Shown here in pieces: positions 51,111 through 63,387 of a stretch of DNA of 64,000 nucleotides. This DNA comes from Modestobacter altitudinis. GTDB lineage: Bacteria > Actinomycetota > Actinomycetes > Mycobacteriales > Geodermatophilaceae. Location: NCBI RefSeq assembly GCF_005930475.1, contig NZ_SJEW01000003.1, positions 1-64,000 on the forward strand. The letters are read 5' to 3'. The stretch's first letter is position 1; each line of letters begins with the position of its first letter. The position numbers were made by a program, and so were the translations under genes. Below the pieces are notes generated by a model. It made no database searches, was not told the origin of the DNA, and saw only the letters and a program-made list of their open reading frames with translations.

Positions 51111-52171
51111 GACCGGGGCACCGCCCGCAGCCGGCGGCGGACGACGCCGTTGGCCAGCAGGGCGACCAGCAGCATCAGGCCGAGGAACGCCTGGAACCAG
51201 CGCGGGTCCCAGCCGGCCAGCGAGATCCCCGCCCGGGCGATCGCGTAGACCAGCGCGCCGAGCGAGGCGCCGACCGTCGACCCGTACCCACCGGTCAGCA
51301 GGCAGCCGCCGATGACCGCGACGACGATGAACTCGATCTCCGAGCCGAGCGCCGGGTCGACCTGCACACCCGCCAGCCGGACCAGGCCCAGCGTGCCGAT
51401 CAGCCAGCCGGCGGCCGCGGTGCCCAGGAACAGCAGCACGGTGGTGCGCTGGACCGGGACGCCGAGCTCGCGGGCCGCCCGCGGCGCGCCGCCGGTGCCG
51501 AAGACCGCGTTGCCGAACCGGGTGCGCCAGAGCAGCCAGGTGGTGAGCGCGGTCGCCACCAGCCACCACACCAGCGAGATGCGGAACCGCCCGTCGCCCA
51601 GCTGGAGGGTCGACCCGAACACCGCGACCGCCGACTCCCAGCCGGGCGCCCCGGCCAGACCGGAGACCCGGGAGGAGCCGGCGATGGCCGCCGCGAGTGC
51701 CAAGGAGCTGCCCTGCAGCACCAGGAAGGTGGCCAGCGTGACCAGGAAGCTGGGCAGCCCGGTGGTCACCACCAGCAGGCCGTTGACGGCGCCGACCAGC
51801 AGGGCGACGACGAGCGACAGCAGCAGGGCCGGCCAGGTGCCCAGTCCCGTCTCGGTGACCAGCAGGGCGGTGACCAGGCTGGTGGTCACCGCGACCACCC
51901 CGATCGACAGGTCGAACTGCCCGGCGACCAGCAGCAGGGCCACGGCCACCCCGCCGATGCCCAGCGGCGCCGCGATGTCCAGGATCGAGGCCACCCCGCC
52001 CGTGCTGAGCAGGTCGGGCGCCTGCAGGGTGAAGAAGAGGCCCACCGACAGGACGCCGAGCAGGGCACCGATGCTCGGCCGGGCCAGCAGGCGGTCGTAC
52101 AGCCGGCGTCCGGCCGACCGGGGCACGGCGTGTGCCGCGGGCGCGAAGGGCGCCAGCCGCTCAGGGCTCAC
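51107..52171 (-). CDS. ABC transporter permease, RbsC/XylH type
   Basis: A permease of about 354 residues with 8-10 spans. GIGGVAVALLLVAGQFDLSIGVVA (near residue 70) and FIVVAVIGGCLLTGGYGSTVGASLGALVYAI (near 275) are the hallmark segments of ribose/xylose-type permeases. The start is uncertain: GTG 52171 (VSPERLAPF) or GTG 52180 are the first plausible codons; neither has a good Shine-Dalgarno site. The frame remains open upstream through hairpin elements C and C', which explains an apparent N-terminal extension that should not be annotated. Confidence 0.82.
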   Translation of the reverse strand: MSPERLAPFAPAAHAVPRSAGRRLYDRLLARPSIGALLGVLSVGLFFTLQAPDLLSTGGVASILDIAAPLGIGGVAVALLLVAGQFDLSIGVVAVTTSLVTALLVTETGLGTWPALLLSLVVALLVGAVNGLLVVTTGLPSFLVTLATFLVLQGSSLALAAAIAGSSRVSGLAGAPGWESAVAVFGSTLQLGDGRFRISLVWWLVATALTTWLLWRTRFGNAVFGTGGAPRAARELGVPVQRTTVLLFLGTAAAGWLIGTLGLVRLAGVQVDPALGSEIEFIVVAVIGGCLLTGGYGSTVGASLGALVYAIARAGISLAGWDPRWFQAFLGLMLLVALLANGVVRRRLRAVPRS

Positions 52172-52270
52172 CGGCAGCACGCCCGGCAGCGGGCGGACGG
52201 GCGACGGGACGACGACAGCGAGGCCTCCTCGGGCGCGCGGGGGTGCCCTCCAGTGTCCACGCGCCCCGCT

Positions 52271-52300
52271 GGCCCCGTTGCGGGGTCCCGCCGCGAGCCC
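52271..52300 (-). repeat. Decayed 3' half of the hairpin element (C')
   Basis: 30 nt matching the 3' half of copy C (GGCTCGCGGCGGGACC, then GCAACGGGGCC) 16 nt beyond it. The 5' half is missing. Confidence 0.6.
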
Positions 52301-52316
52301 GGTGACGTGCTGGAGC

Positions 52317-52377
52317 GGCCCCGTTGCAGGGTCCCGCCGCGAGCCTGCGAGTGGTGGGGGGGCAACGGGGTCCTTCA

Positions 52378-52378
<1 letters not shown>
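52317..52378 (-). repeat. 3'-end hairpin element, copy C
   Basis: 62 nt starting at the stop codon of the unknown gene (TGATGAAGG). Outer stem GG-(A)-CCCCGTTGC with GCAACGGGGCC, inner stem CCC-A-CCAC with GCGG-C-GGG (two mismatches), apical loop TCGCAGGCTC. Confidence 0.75.
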
Positions 52379-54346
<1,968 letters not shown>

Positions 54347-54349
54347 CGA

Positions 54350-54406
54350 CGAGATCTGCGTTCTCGGCGTCTCCCGTCAGGGGAGCGCCCGGGAACGCAG
54401 ATCTCG
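54350..54406. terminator. Long bidirectional terminator between purA and the phosphodiesterase
   Basis: Perfect 14-bp outer arms (54350-54363 and 54393-54406) containing the BglII-like core GAGATCT, extended inward by further pairs around a short GTCAG loop. Confidence 0.75.
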
Positions 54407-54421
54407 CTCCGACGGCCCCGC

Positions 54422-55468
54422 TCAGACGCGGGGGCGGATGGGGGCCATGGCCTCGGCGGTGAGCTCGGCGCGGGCGCGGTGCGCGGTCTCCGGGGCGTCG
54501 GTGATCACGCTGTCCACGCCGAGGGCCAGCAGCAGCCGGGCCTCGGTCTGCGCGTCGCCGAGGCCGCTCGGGTCGCTGCCGCGGCGCAGGTGGCTGGGCA
54601 GGAAGAGGTTCTCCGGCCGCAGCGTCCACGGCTCGACGGTCAGCCCCGCCCGGTGCGCCTGGGTGATGAGGTCGGAGACGCCGACGAGCGTGCCGTCGGC
54701 GCCGTGGAGCAGGATCCGGCCCTTGTGCGGGGAGATCCCGTCGGCGTACGTGGAGATCTCGCGCAGCCCGGCGGGGGTCACCAGGGCGTCCTGGATCCCC
54801 TCCTCCTCGATCAGCTGCACCAGCCGGGTGCCGTGCGTGCCGAGGGCCCGGCGGAGATCCCGCAGGGCCTGCGGCTCGAACGCCATGACGACCACCGGCC
54901 CGTCGGCGCGCCGGGCGTCCAGCCGGCCCAGCTCCGCGGTCAGCAGCTCGGTCATCGGCAGGCCCTGGGCGTCGAACCACGCCGGGTGCTTCAGCTCGGC
55001 CTGCAGCCGGACCCGCCGCGTGGCCGTGGACCGGCTCCGCACCAGCGCGACGACCTCGGCGAGGGTGAGCACGCCGTACCGGCCGTCGTAGGCGGTGTTC
55101 AGCGGCCGGACGCCGGGCATCCGCTCGACCGCGCCCAGGGTGCGCAGCTCGGCGAGGGTGAAGTCCTCGGAGAACCAGCCGGTGAGCTCCTCGCCGTCCA
55201 CCTCCTGGGTGCGCCGGCGGTCGGCGAACTCCGGGTGCGCGGCGACGTCGGTGGAGCGGGACAGCTCGTTCTCGTGACGGGCGACGAGGACGCCGTCGCG
55301 GGTCACCACGAAGTCGGCCTCGATGAGGTCGGCGCCCAGGTCGATGGCCAGCTCGTAGCTGGCGCGGGTGTGCTCGGGTCGGTAGCTCGGTGCCCCCCGG
55401 TGACCGATGACGAGCGGCGTGCGCTCGCGGCGTGGCGCGTCGACGGCCTTCAGGCCGGTCTCGTGCAT
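54422..55468 (-). CDS. Glycerophosphodiester phosphodiesterase family protein
   Basis: A 348-residue GDPD-type TIM barrel. VIGHRGAPSYRPEHTRASYELAIDLGADLIEADFVVTRDGVLVARHENELSR shows the catalytic histidines and the Glu/Asp metal ligands (HRG, EADF, RHE; residues ~20-75). Late segments GISPHKGRI and VEPWTLRPENLFLP are typical. Products would be glycerol 3-phosphate and an alcohol. No signal peptide is evident with ATG 55468; ATG 55492 is an alternative start. The 40-residue region around LTGWFSEDFTLAELRTL matches the longer plant/bacterial branch. Confidence 0.88.
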   Translation of the reverse strand: MHETGLKAVDAPRRERTPLVIGHRGAPSYRPEHTRASYELAIDLGADLIEADFVVTRDGVLVARHENELSRSTDVAAHPEFADRRRTQEVDGEELTGWFSEDFTLAELRTLGAVERMPGVRPLNTAYDGRYGVLTLAEVVALVRSRSTATRRVRLQAELKHPAWFDAQGLPMTELLTAELGRLDARRADGPVVVMAFEPQALRDLRRALGTHGTRLVQLIEEEGIQDALVTPAGLREISTYADGISPHKGRILLHGADGTLVGVSDLITQAHRAGLTVEPWTLRPENLFLPSHLRRGSDPSGLGDAQTEARLLLALGVDSVITDAPETAHRARAELTAEAMAPIRPRV

Positions 55469-55572
55469 GCCTCCAGGGAAGCCCAACTCCATGTCATCGG
55501 GGAGAACGCGCGCCGACGCGCGGTGGACAATTGAGAGGACGGCCCGCTCACCTGCGGTCCACCATCGTCGGT

Positions 55573-56604
<1,032 letters not shown>

Positions 56605-56614
56605 TTTCCCTGTC

Positions 56615-57871
56615 GTGCGCGTCCTCGTGATCGGCTCCGGTGCCCGGGAGCACGCCCTGTGCGTGGCTCTGCAGTCCGACCCCGCGGTCACCGCGCTGGC
56701 CTGCGGCCCCGGCAACGCCGGCACCGCGGTGATCGCCCAGCCCTTCGTCCTCGACGTCGGCGACCCGGTCGCGGTGGCCGCGCTGGCCACCGAGTGGCTC
56801 GCCGACCTCGTCGTCATCGGCCCGGAGGTGCCGCTGGTCGCCGGTGCCGCCGACGCCGTCCGGGACGCCGGCATCGCCTGCTTCGGTCCGTCCCAGCAGG
56901 CCGCCCAGCTCGAGGGGTCGAAGGCGTTCGCCAAGCACGTCATGACCGCGGCCGGTGTGCCGACCGCCGGGTTCTGGGCGGTCGGTGGTCCGGCCGAGCT
57001 GGAGACCGCGCTGGACGAGGCGGGCGCCCCCTACGTCGTGAAGGACGACGGCCTGGCGGCCGGCAAGGGCGTGCTGGTCACCACCGACCGGGCCGCTGCC
57101 CTCGCGCACGGGCGCGCCCTGCTGGACGCGGGTCACCCGGTGCTGATCGAGGAGTTCCTCGACGGTCCGGAGGTGTCGCTGTTCGCCCTGTCGGACGGGA
57201 CGACGGTCGTGCCGCTGCTGCCCGCGCAGGACCACAAGCGCCGGGACGACGGCGACGAGGGCCCGAACACCGGCGGCATGGGCGCCTACGCCCCGCTGCC
57301 CTGGGCGCCGGAGGGGCTGGTCGAGGAGGTGCTGGCCACCGTCCTGCAGCCGACGGTGGACGAGATGGCCCGCCGCGGCGAGCCGTTCAGCGGGCTGCTC
57401 TACGCCGGCCTGGCGCTGACGTCCTCCGGCGTGCGGGTGGTGGAGTTCAACGCCCGCTTCGGCGACCCGGAGACCGAGGTGGTGCTGCCGCTGCTGGAGA
57501 CCCCGCTGGCGGCGTTGCTGCACGCCGCGGCCACCGGGACGCTGGCGGAGCAGCCGCCGCTGCGCTGGCGGGACGGCGCCGCGGTGACCGTCGTCGTCGC
57601 CGCGTCGGGGTACCCGCAGCGCCCGCGGCTCGGCGACCCGGTGACCGGCGCCGACGCCGAGGGGGTGCTGCACGCGGGCACCGTCGTCGGTCCGGATGGG
57701 CTGGTGCACGCGGCCGGGGGCCGGGTGCTGGCGGTCACCGCCGTCGGTGCCGACCTCGCCGACGCGCGGCAGACCGCCTACGAGCGGCTCGCCGGCATCC
57801 GGCTGGCCGGGGCGCACTGGCGCACCGACATCGCGCTGGCCGCCGTCGAGGGGCGGATCATCCTGCCGTGA
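56615..57871 (+). CDS. purD: Phosphoribosylamine-glycine ligase
   Basis: A 418-residue ATP-grasp enzyme making glycinamide ribonucleotide. [19 protein letters not shown] opens the N-domain, [16 protein letters not shown] is the ATP-grasp lysine segment, and [14 protein letters not shown] and [14 protein letters not shown] bind substrate and metal. GTG 56615 is set by the family start and the -10 box. The 3' end overlaps the convergent AI-2E gene by 14 bp. Confidence 0.97.
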   Translation: MRVLVIGSGAREHALCVALQSDPAVTALACGPGNAGTAVIAQPFVLDVGDPVAVAALATEWLADLVVIGPEVPLVAGAADAVRDAGIACFGPSQQAAQLEGSKAFAKHVMTAAGVPTAGFWAVGGPAELETALDEAGAPYVVKDDGLAAGKGVLVTTDRAAALAHGRALLDAGHPVLIEEFLDGPEVSLFALSDGTTVVPLLPAQDHKRRDDGDEGPNTGGMGAYAPLPWAPEGLVEEVLATVLQPTVDEMARRGEPFSGLLYAGLALTSSGVRVVEFNARFGDPETEVVLPLLETPLAALLHAAATGTLAEQPPLRWRDGAAVTVVVAASGYPQRPRLGDPVTGADAEGVLHAGTVVGPDGLVHAAGGRVLAVTAVGADLADARQTAYERLAGIRLAGAHWRTDIALAAVEGRIILP

Positions 57872-59300
57872 CCATCCGGCGGGCACGCCGGGTCTCCGGT
57901 TGCGGCGGCCTCGGCCCCTCGTGCCGGCGGGACAGGTAGGTGCCGGCGACGTTGGCGCAGGCGATCACCGGCACGGCGATGAGCGCACCGAAGATGCCTC
58001 CGATCAGCAGCCCGCCCGCGATGCCCAGCACCACGGCCAGCGGGTGCACCGACACCGCCCGCCCGAGCAGCAGCGGCTGCAGCACGTGGGCCTCGAGCTG
58101 CATGACCAGCACGATGATCCCGAGCGCGACCAGCGCCCGCACCGGCCCCACCGCGACCAGGGTGACCAGCACCGACACCGTGCCGGCCAGGAACGACCCG
58201 ATGATCGGGATGAAGGCGCCGAGGAAGACCAGCGCCGCCAGCGGCACGACCAGCGGGGTGCCGAGGAACAGCAGGCCGACGCCGATGAACACCGCGTCGA
58301 AGACGGCCACCGCGACCGTGGCCCGCACGTAGGAGATCAGGGTGCGCCAGGAGCGGCGGGCCGCCTCGTCGACGTAGGCCTGCGAGTTGGCCGGGGCCAG
58401 GCCGACGATCCAGAGCCAGATGTGCCGGCCGTCCATCAGGAAGAAGAAGAGCGTGAACAGGGTGAGCAGCAGGCCGGTGGCGACCTCCCCGACGGTGGCC
58501 GCGGTGCTCAGCGCGCCCGAGGTGAGCAGGCTCTGGTTGTCCCGCACGGACTTGGTGACGCTGTCGATCGCGTCGCTGATCTGACCGTCGTTGATCGGGA
58601 AGGTCCGGGTCACGTAGGACTGGACCTGGCTGACGCCCTCCTCGACCTGGGAGGCCAGGTCGTCGTAGCCGGCCGCGAACTCCTCGACCACCAGGGTGAC
58701 GATGCCGGCCACGACGCCCAGCCCGACGACCAGCATCGCCAGCGCCGCCAGCGACCGCGGCCAGCCCCGGTGGCGGAGGAACGCCGCCCCGGGCTGGAGC
58801 AGCGCGGCCAGCAGCAGCGCCACCAGCACCGGCACGATGACCACCGCGAGGTACCCGGCGGCCCGCAGCACCAGGTAGAGGGCGGCGATGACCGCGATCG
58901 CCCGCCAGGACCAGGCCGCGGCGATCCGCAGGCCGGTGGGCACGTCCTGCTCGGCCGGTCGGGGGGAGTCCGGGCCCAGCAGGCTGCCCCGGCTGCGGTC
59001 ACGACCCCGCGTCGGGGGCGGGCCGCCGGGTGGGGGAGGCCCGCTGACCCCGCCCGGGACGTCGAGGTCCGGGGCGTCGGGGTGCGGGCTGCCCGGGGCG
59101 GGCCCGCCGTCGCCGTGGGGTGCCGTGTCGGCCGGTGCGGCAGCTGCCGGGGCCGGCTCCTCGACGTGCCCGACGACGGCGCGGGTGCCGTCGGCCAGCA
59201 CCAGCACGGTGCCCTCGGGCCAGGCGTGCGGGTCGTGCTCACGGGCGACCCGGATGCGCTCCCGTGCCCGCGCAACCAGGTGCCCGGGCCGTAGCGACAT
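57858..59300 (-). CDS. AI-2E family transporter (PerM/UPF0118)
   Basis: A 480-residue membrane protein. The first ~125 residues are cytoplasmic and Pro/Gly/Asp-rich; about seven spans follow. The family segments are [22 protein letters not shown] and [28 protein letters not shown] near the C-terminus. The family includes TqsA (AI-2 export) and Na+/H+ antiporters in other bacteria, so transport of AI-2 is not implied. ATG 59300 has GGAGG 6 nt upstream. Between two purine genes but on the opposite strand, without an evident functional link. Confidence 0.88.
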   Translation of the reverse strand: MSLRPGHLVARARERIRVAREHDPHAWPEGTVLVLADGTRAVVGHVEEPAPAAAAPADTAPHGDGGPAPGSPHPDAPDLDVPGGVSGPPPPGGPPPTRGRDRSRGSLLGPDSPRPAEQDVPTGLRIAAAWSWRAIAVIAALYLVLRAAGYLAVVIVPVLVALLLAALLQPGAAFLRHRGWPRSLAALAMLVVGLGVVAGIVTLVVEEFAAGYDDLASQVEEGVSQVQSYVTRTFPINDGQISDAIDSVTKSVRDNQSLLTSGALSTAATVGEVATGLLLTLFTLFFFLMDGRHIWLWIVGLAPANSQAYVDEAARRSWRTLISYVRATVAVAVFDAVFIGVGLLFLGTPLVVPLAALVFLGAFIPIIGSFLAGTVSVLVTLVAVGPVRALVALGIIVLVMQLEAHVLQPLLLGRAVSVHPLAVVLGIAGGLLIGGIFGALIAVPVIACANVAGTYLSRRHEGPRPPQPETRRARRMVTAG

Positions 59301-59355
59301 CGTCGTCCTCCGAGGTGATGGGAGCTCGCACGGGGCTGTGCGAGAGGATGGAGCC

Positions 59356-59397
59356 GTGGCGCGACGAGCTGACCGGTCCGAAGCGGTACCCGCATGA
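59356..59397 (+). CDS. Possible 13-codon leader ORF coupled to purB
   Basis: GTG 59356 opens a 13-codon frame ([13 protein letters not shown]) whose TGA overlaps the purB ATG as ATGA. The purB start has no Shine-Dalgarno sequence, so coupling is possible. No clear -10 box precedes it; weaker than the similar case before the PKS. Confidence 0.2.
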   Translation: MARRADRSEAVPA

Positions 59398-60701
59398 TCG
59401 ACAGGTACACCCTGCCGGAGATGGGCCGGGTCTGGAGCGATCAGCACAAGTACGAGTTGTGGTGCCGGGTCGAGACGCTGGTGCTGGAGGCCCACGCGGC
59501 CGCCGGGCGGGTGCCCGCCGACGTCGTCGAGCCGGTGCGCGACGCCCCGCCGCCGACCCCCGAGCGGGTGGCGGAGATCGAGGAGACGACGCAGCACGAC
59601 GTCATCGCCTTCCTGACCGCCTGGGCCGACAACACCGAGCCCCGCTCGGCCGCGGCGTACGTGCACCACGGGATGACCAGCTCGGACCTGCTGGACACCG
59701 CCCTCGCCGTCCAGCTCACCGACGCCACCGACGTGCTGCTGGCCAAGGCCGACCGGCTGGTCGCCGCGTTGCGGGAGCACGGGCTGGCGCACCGGGCCAC
59801 GATCAAGGTGGGGCGCACCCACGGCGTGCACGCCGAGCCCGACGTCTGGGGCCACCGGGTGGCCGACCTGGCGTTCGCCGCGGCGCGCTCCCGCGACCGG
59901 CTGCGACGCGCGCGGGAGGCGGTCGGGGTGGTCGCCATCTCCGGCGCCGTCGGCACCTACTCGCTCATCGACCCCTCGGTCGAGGGAACGGTCGCCGAGG
60001 CGCTGCAGCTGCGCGCCGCCGACGCCTCCACCCAAGTGGTGCTGCGGGACGGGATCAGCGAGTGGGTCTCCGCGCTGGCGATCATCGCGACCGTCTGCGA
60101 GGCGATCGCGCTGGAGGTGCGGCACGGGCAGCGCACCGAGGTGCGCGAGCTGTCCGAGGCGTTCGGCTCGGGCCAGAAGGGCTCGAGCGCGATGCCGCAC
60201 AAGAAGAACCCGATCCGCTCCGAGCGGATCGCCGGGCTGGCCCGGGTGGTCCGCGCGGCGATCGTGCCGGTGATGGAGGGCATCCCGCTCTGGCACGAGC
60301 GGGACATCTCGCACTCCTCCACCGAGCGCGTCTTCCTGCCCGACGCCGCGATCACCACCGACTACCTGCTGGACCTGACCGCCGGCCTGGTCGAGAACCT
60401 GGTCGTGGACGCCGAGCGGATGCGGGCGAACCTGGAGTCCACCGGCGGGCTGATCTACACCTCCGCCGTCCTGCTGGAGCTGGTCGAGGCAGGGCTGGGC
60501 CGCGAGCAGTCCTACGCGCTGGTCCAGTCGGCCGCCATGCGCACCTGGCGGGACGGGACGCCGTTCCGCGAGACGCTGCGCGAGCGGGCGGCCGCCGACG
60601 GCGTGGCCCTCGACGAGGCCCGGCTGGACGAGATCTGCCGGCCGGAGCGCTACGTGGCCAACCTGGGCCCGCTGTTCGACCGGCTGGCCGCGCTGTCATG
60701 A
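59394..60701 (+). CDS. purB: Adenylosuccinate lyase
   Basis: A 435-residue fumarase/aspartase-superfamily enzyme acting twice in purine synthesis: SAICAR to AICAR, and adenylosuccinate to AMP. The superfamily signature is [15 protein letters not shown] (near residue 262), and the catalytic His regions are [15 protein letters not shown] and [13 protein letters not shown] 59394 begins [14 protein letters not shown], the usual actinobacterial PurB N-terminus. purC follows with an ATGA overlap. It uses the product of purA and, for the SAICAR step, of purC. Confidence 0.97.
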   Translation: MIDRYTLPEMGRVWSDQHKYELWCRVETLVLEAHAAAGRVPADVVEPVRDAPPPTPERVAEIEETTQHDVIAFLTAWADNTEPRSAAAYVHHGMTSSDLLDTALAVQLTDATDVLLAKADRLVAALREHGLAHRATIKVGRTHGVHAEPDVWGHRVADLAFAAARSRDRLRRAREAVGVVAISGAVGTYSLIDPSVEGTVAEALQLRAADASTQVVLRDGISEWVSALAIIATVCEAIALEVRHGQRTEVRELSEAFGSGQKGSSAMPHKKNPIRSERIAGLARVVRAAIVPVMEGIPLWHERDISHSSTERVFLPDAAITTDYLLDLTAGLVENLVVDAERMRANLESTGGLIYTSAVLLELVEAGLGREQSYALVQSAAMRTWRDGTPFRETLRERAAADGVALDEARLDEICRPERYVANLGPLFDRLAALS

Positions 60702-61558
60702 GCCTGGACCTGCCCCTGGTGGCCCGCGGCAAGGTCCGCGAGGTCTACGCGGTCGATGGCGACCGGCTGCTGCTGGTCGCCAGCGACCGGATCTCCGCCT
60801 ACGACCACGTGCTGCCGACCCCGATCCCGGACAAGGGCCGGGTGCTCACCGCGCTGTCGGTGTGGTGGTTCGAGCAGCTGGCGCCGGTGCTGGCCGAGCA
60901 CGGCGCGGCGCACCACCTGATCAGCGCCGACGACGTCCCGGCCGAGGTCGCCGGGCGGGCGATGCTGGTCCGGCGGCTGGACATGCTGCCGGTCGAGTGC
61001 GTGGCCCGCGGCTACCTGTCCGGGTCCGGGACTTCTGCGTACCAGCGCACCGGCGCGATCGTCGACGTCCCGCTGCCGGCGGGTCTGGTGGAGGGCTCCC
61101 GGCTGCCCGAGCCGGTGTTCACGCCCTCGACCAAGGCCGAGGTGGGCGAGCACGACGAGGCGATCCCGTTCACCGGCGTGGTCGAGGCGGTCGGGGCCGA
61201 GCAGGCCGAGGCGCTGCGCGCGCTGACGCTCGCGCTGTACCGCCGCGGTGCGGAGATCGCCGAGGCCGCCGGGATCGTGCTGGCCGACACGAAGTTCGAG
61301 TTCGGGACGGCCGACGGTGGCCTGGTGCTCGGTGACGAGGTGCTGACCCCGGACTCGTCCCGGTTCTGGCCGGCGACCACCTGGTCACCGGGTGCTGCGC
61401 AGCCCTCCTACGACAAGCAGTTCGTCCGCGACTGGCTGACCATCTCCGGCTGGGACCGGGTGTCCCCGCCGCCGGAGCTGCCCGAGGACGTCGTCGCCGC
61501 CACCCGCGCCCGCTACGTGAAGGCCTACGAGCAGCTCACCGGCACGCCCTTCGGCTGA
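60698..61558 (+). CDS. purC: Phosphoribosylaminoimidazole-succinocarboxamide synthase
   Basis: A 286-residue SAICAR synthetase joining CAIR and aspartate. [28 protein letters not shown] at the N-terminus (residues 9-36) binds [22 protein letters not shown] binds substrate, and DTKFEFG plus [12 protein letters not shown] are later motifs. ATG 60698 overlaps the purB stop by 4 bp, so the two are translated together. The product is the substrate of PurB. The next purine gene (purS) lies 908 bp away, past the divergent PilZ gene. Confidence 0.97.
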   Translation: MSLDLPLVARGKVREVYAVDGDRLLLVASDRISAYDHVLPTPIPDKGRVLTALSVWWFEQLAPVLAEHGAAHHLISADDVPAEVAGRAMLVRRLDMLPVECVARGYLSGSGTSAYQRTGAIVDVPLPAGLVEGSRLPEPVFTPSTKAEVGEHDEAIPFTGVVEAVGAEQAEALRALTLALYRRGAEIAEAAGIVLADTKFEFGTADGGLVLGDEVLTPDSSRFWPATTWSPGAAQPSYDKQFVRDWLTISGWDRVSPPPELPEDVVAATRARYVKAYEQLTGTPFG

Positions 61559-61590
61559 GCACACCGCGGCGCTCCGCACCGCACCGCGGC

Positions 61591-62256
61591 TCAGTACAGG
61601 GCGGCGAGGCCGCGGGCCCGGGCGTTGCGCAGCGCGGTGAACACGTGGGAACGGATGAGGTCGGCCGCGGGATCGGGCATCCCCAGGAAGCGCAGCGACC
61701 ACTCGTGCAGGCTGTCCGGGCGGGGGCGGCGGCGGATCACGGCGACCTCGGCGACCAGCTCCTCGGAGCGGAGGTCGAGCCGGCAGGTCAGCGTCTGGGA
61801 CCGCTTGGGCCAGGGGACGTGCGTGCCGAGGTCGCCGTTGGGCCGGAACACGCAGAGCATGCCGCCCTCGCTGAGGTCGAGCGTGCTGCCGGTGAGCTCG
61901 GTCCGGTCCCAGGCGATCGAGACGGACAGGCCGATCGGTGCGCGGACGGCGTCCCGGCGCTGGATGCGGGTGGCCGGTCCGGTGATCCGCAACCGCCAGG
62001 TGGAGTCGTCGGTCAGGTCGACGGCCTCGGCGCTGACCGAGCGGAGCCCGTCGTCGGCCTGCCAGGACAGCTCCAGCAGGTCCCGCTCGACGAAGCGGAC
62101 GGCCTCCCCGGTGCTGGTGCGCGGCGGGGACACGTGCAGGAAGTTGGCCGTCTCCCGGCGGACCCGGCTGGTGAGGGCCTGGTCCCGACCGAGCGGCAGC
62201 ACGCTGAGCGCGGCGGTGCCGGACGGGTGGTCCACGTTCGGTCGACCCGCGACCAT
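61591..62256 (-). CDS. PilZ-domain protein (YcgR-like), predicted c-di-GMP receptor
   Basis: A 221-residue soluble protein. Residues ~10-95 resemble the N-terminal YcgR-type flagellar brake domain in predicted beta content; residues ~98-215 form the PilZ domain, with the c-di-GMP motifs RRDAVR (RxxxR) and DLSEGG (D/NxSxxG) in the proper order. Ligand binding is therefore likely. No motility gene is in the window, so the output is unknown. ATG 62256. It is divergent from purS and converges with purC. Confidence 0.85.
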   Translation of the reverse strand: MVAGRPNVDHPSGTAALSVLPLGRDQALTSRVRRETANFLHVSPPRTSTGEAVRFVERDLLELSWQADDGLRSVSAEAVDLTDDSTWRLRITGPATRIQRRDAVRAPIGLSVSIAWDRTELTGSTLDLSEGGMLCVFRPNGDLGTHVPWPKRSQTLTCRLDLRSEELVAEVAVIRRRPRPDSLHEWSLRFLGMPDPAADLIRSHVFTALRNARARGLAALY

Positions 62257-62453
62257 GCGGTTCCCCCGGTTCCTGGTGTTCGTCGTCGCGCTGTGCTGGT
62301 TGTCGTGCCCATCTTGTGCCCGGCTCAGGCCGAGGGGCAGCGCACCGCACCCCTAGGAGTGAGCGCGACCGGCGAGCTCCTGACCGTGGACGGGTCGGTT
62401 GTGCACGATCTGGCGTTCGGACCGCGCCCGACCGGCCGCGATCGGGCTGCCGG

Positions 62454-62459
62454 TACCCT
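62454..62459 (+). promoter_or_regulatory. -10 element (TACCCT) of purS-purQ-purL, leaderless
   Basis: TACCCT ends 7 nt before GTG 62467, which selects this codon from three closely spaced GTGs. Upstream, 62257-62453 holds no gene I can support. Confidence 0.5.
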
Positions 62460-62466
62460 CGTGCCC

Positions 62467-62706
62467 GTGCCAGTGGTGGTCGTCGACGTCGTCCTGAAGC
62501 CAGAGATCTCCGATCCCCAGGGGCAGGCGGTGCTCGGCGCCCTGGGCCGACTGGGGCACTCCGGCGTCCGCAGCGTCCGGCAGGGCAAGCACTTCGTCCT
62601 GGACGTCGAGGGCGAGCCCGACGAGGCCGAGCTGCGGGAGATCGCCGAGACCCTGCTGGCCAACCCCGTCATCGAAGACGTCGAGCTGCACCTCCCCACC
62701 GACTGA
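62467..62706 (+). CDS. purS: Phosphoribosylformylglycinamidine synthase subunit PurS
   Basis: A 79-residue subunit of the three-part FGAM synthetase (PurS, PurQ, PurL). VVVDVVLKPEISDPQGQAVLGALGRLG and VRQGKHFVLDVEG are the family segments, and the full length equals that of other PurS proteins. It bridges glutaminase and synthetase subunits. GTG 62461, 62467 and 62473 are all in frame; 62467 fits the leaderless promoter. purQ starts 9 nt after its stop. Confidence 0.93.
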   Translation: MPVVVVDVVLKPEISDPQGQAVLGALGRLGHSGVRSVRQGKHFVLDVEGEPDEAELREIAETLLANPVIEDVELHLPTD

Positions 62707-62715
62707 GGACCTGAC

Positions 62716-63387
62716 TTGCGCATCGGTGTCATCACCTTCCCGGGCTCCCTGGACGACGTCGACGCCGCGCGTGCGGTCCGGCTCGCCGGCGCAGAGCCCG
62801 TCTCCCTCTGGCACGGCGAGCACGACCTGAAGGACGTCGACGCCGTCGTCCTGCCCGGCGGCTTCTCCTACGGCGACTACCTGCGCGCCGGTGCCATCGC
62901 GGCCCGGTCGCCGCTGGTGCGCGACGTCGTGGCCGCCGCCCGCACCGGCCTGCCGGTGCTCGGCATCTGCAACGGCTTCCAGGTGCTCTGCGAGGCCGGG
63001 CTGCTTCCCGGGGCGCTCACCCGCAACAGCCACCTGCACTTCCGCAACCGCGACCAGGCCCTCCTCGTCGAGCGCGCCGACACCGCCTGGACGTCGTCCT
63101 TCGCGCAGGGCCAGACGATCGTCGTCCCGGTGAAGAACGGTGAGGGCCGCTACGTCGCCGCCGACGCCGACCTCGACCGGCTCGAGGGCGAGGGGCGGGT
63201 CGTCGTCCGCTACACCGGCGGCAACCCCAACGGCAGCTCGCGCGACATCGCCGGCGTCACCAGTGCCGACGGCCGGGTCGTCGGGCTGATGCCGCACCCG
63301 GAGCACGCGGTCGAGGACCTCACCGGGCCCTCGACGGACGGGCTGGGCTTCTTCGTCAGCGTCCTGCAGGCCGCGGTGGCCGCGTGA
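62716..63387 (+). CDS. purQ: Phosphoribosylformylglycinamidine synthase glutaminase subunit PurQ
   Basis: A 223-residue class I glutamine amidotransferase that supplies ammonia to PurL. The nucleophile is the Cys of [10 protein letters not shown] (near residue 86), and the catalytic His and Glu are in MPHPEHAVE (near 196). [14 protein letters not shown] forms the oxyanion region. TTG 62716 is the start: it is the only initiation codon before [11 protein letters not shown], and GAGGAC lies upstream. Its stop overlaps the purL start (GTGA). Confidence 0.97.
   Translation: MRIGVITFPGSLDDVDAARAVRLAGAEPVSLWHGEHDLKDVDAVVLPGGFSYGDYLRAGAIAARSPLVRDVVAAARTGLPVLGICNGFQVLCEAGLLPGALTRNSHLHFRNRDQALLVERADTAWTSSFAQGQTIVVPVKNGEGRYVAADADLDRLEGEGRVVVRYTGGNPNGSSRDIAGVTSADGRVVGLMPHPEHAVEDLTGPSTDGLGFFVSVLQAAVAA

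Noticed and set aside
57858-59300. Quorum-sensing (AI-2) export function
   Set aside because: The family name is historical; members include ion antiporters and no luxS-related gene is present here.
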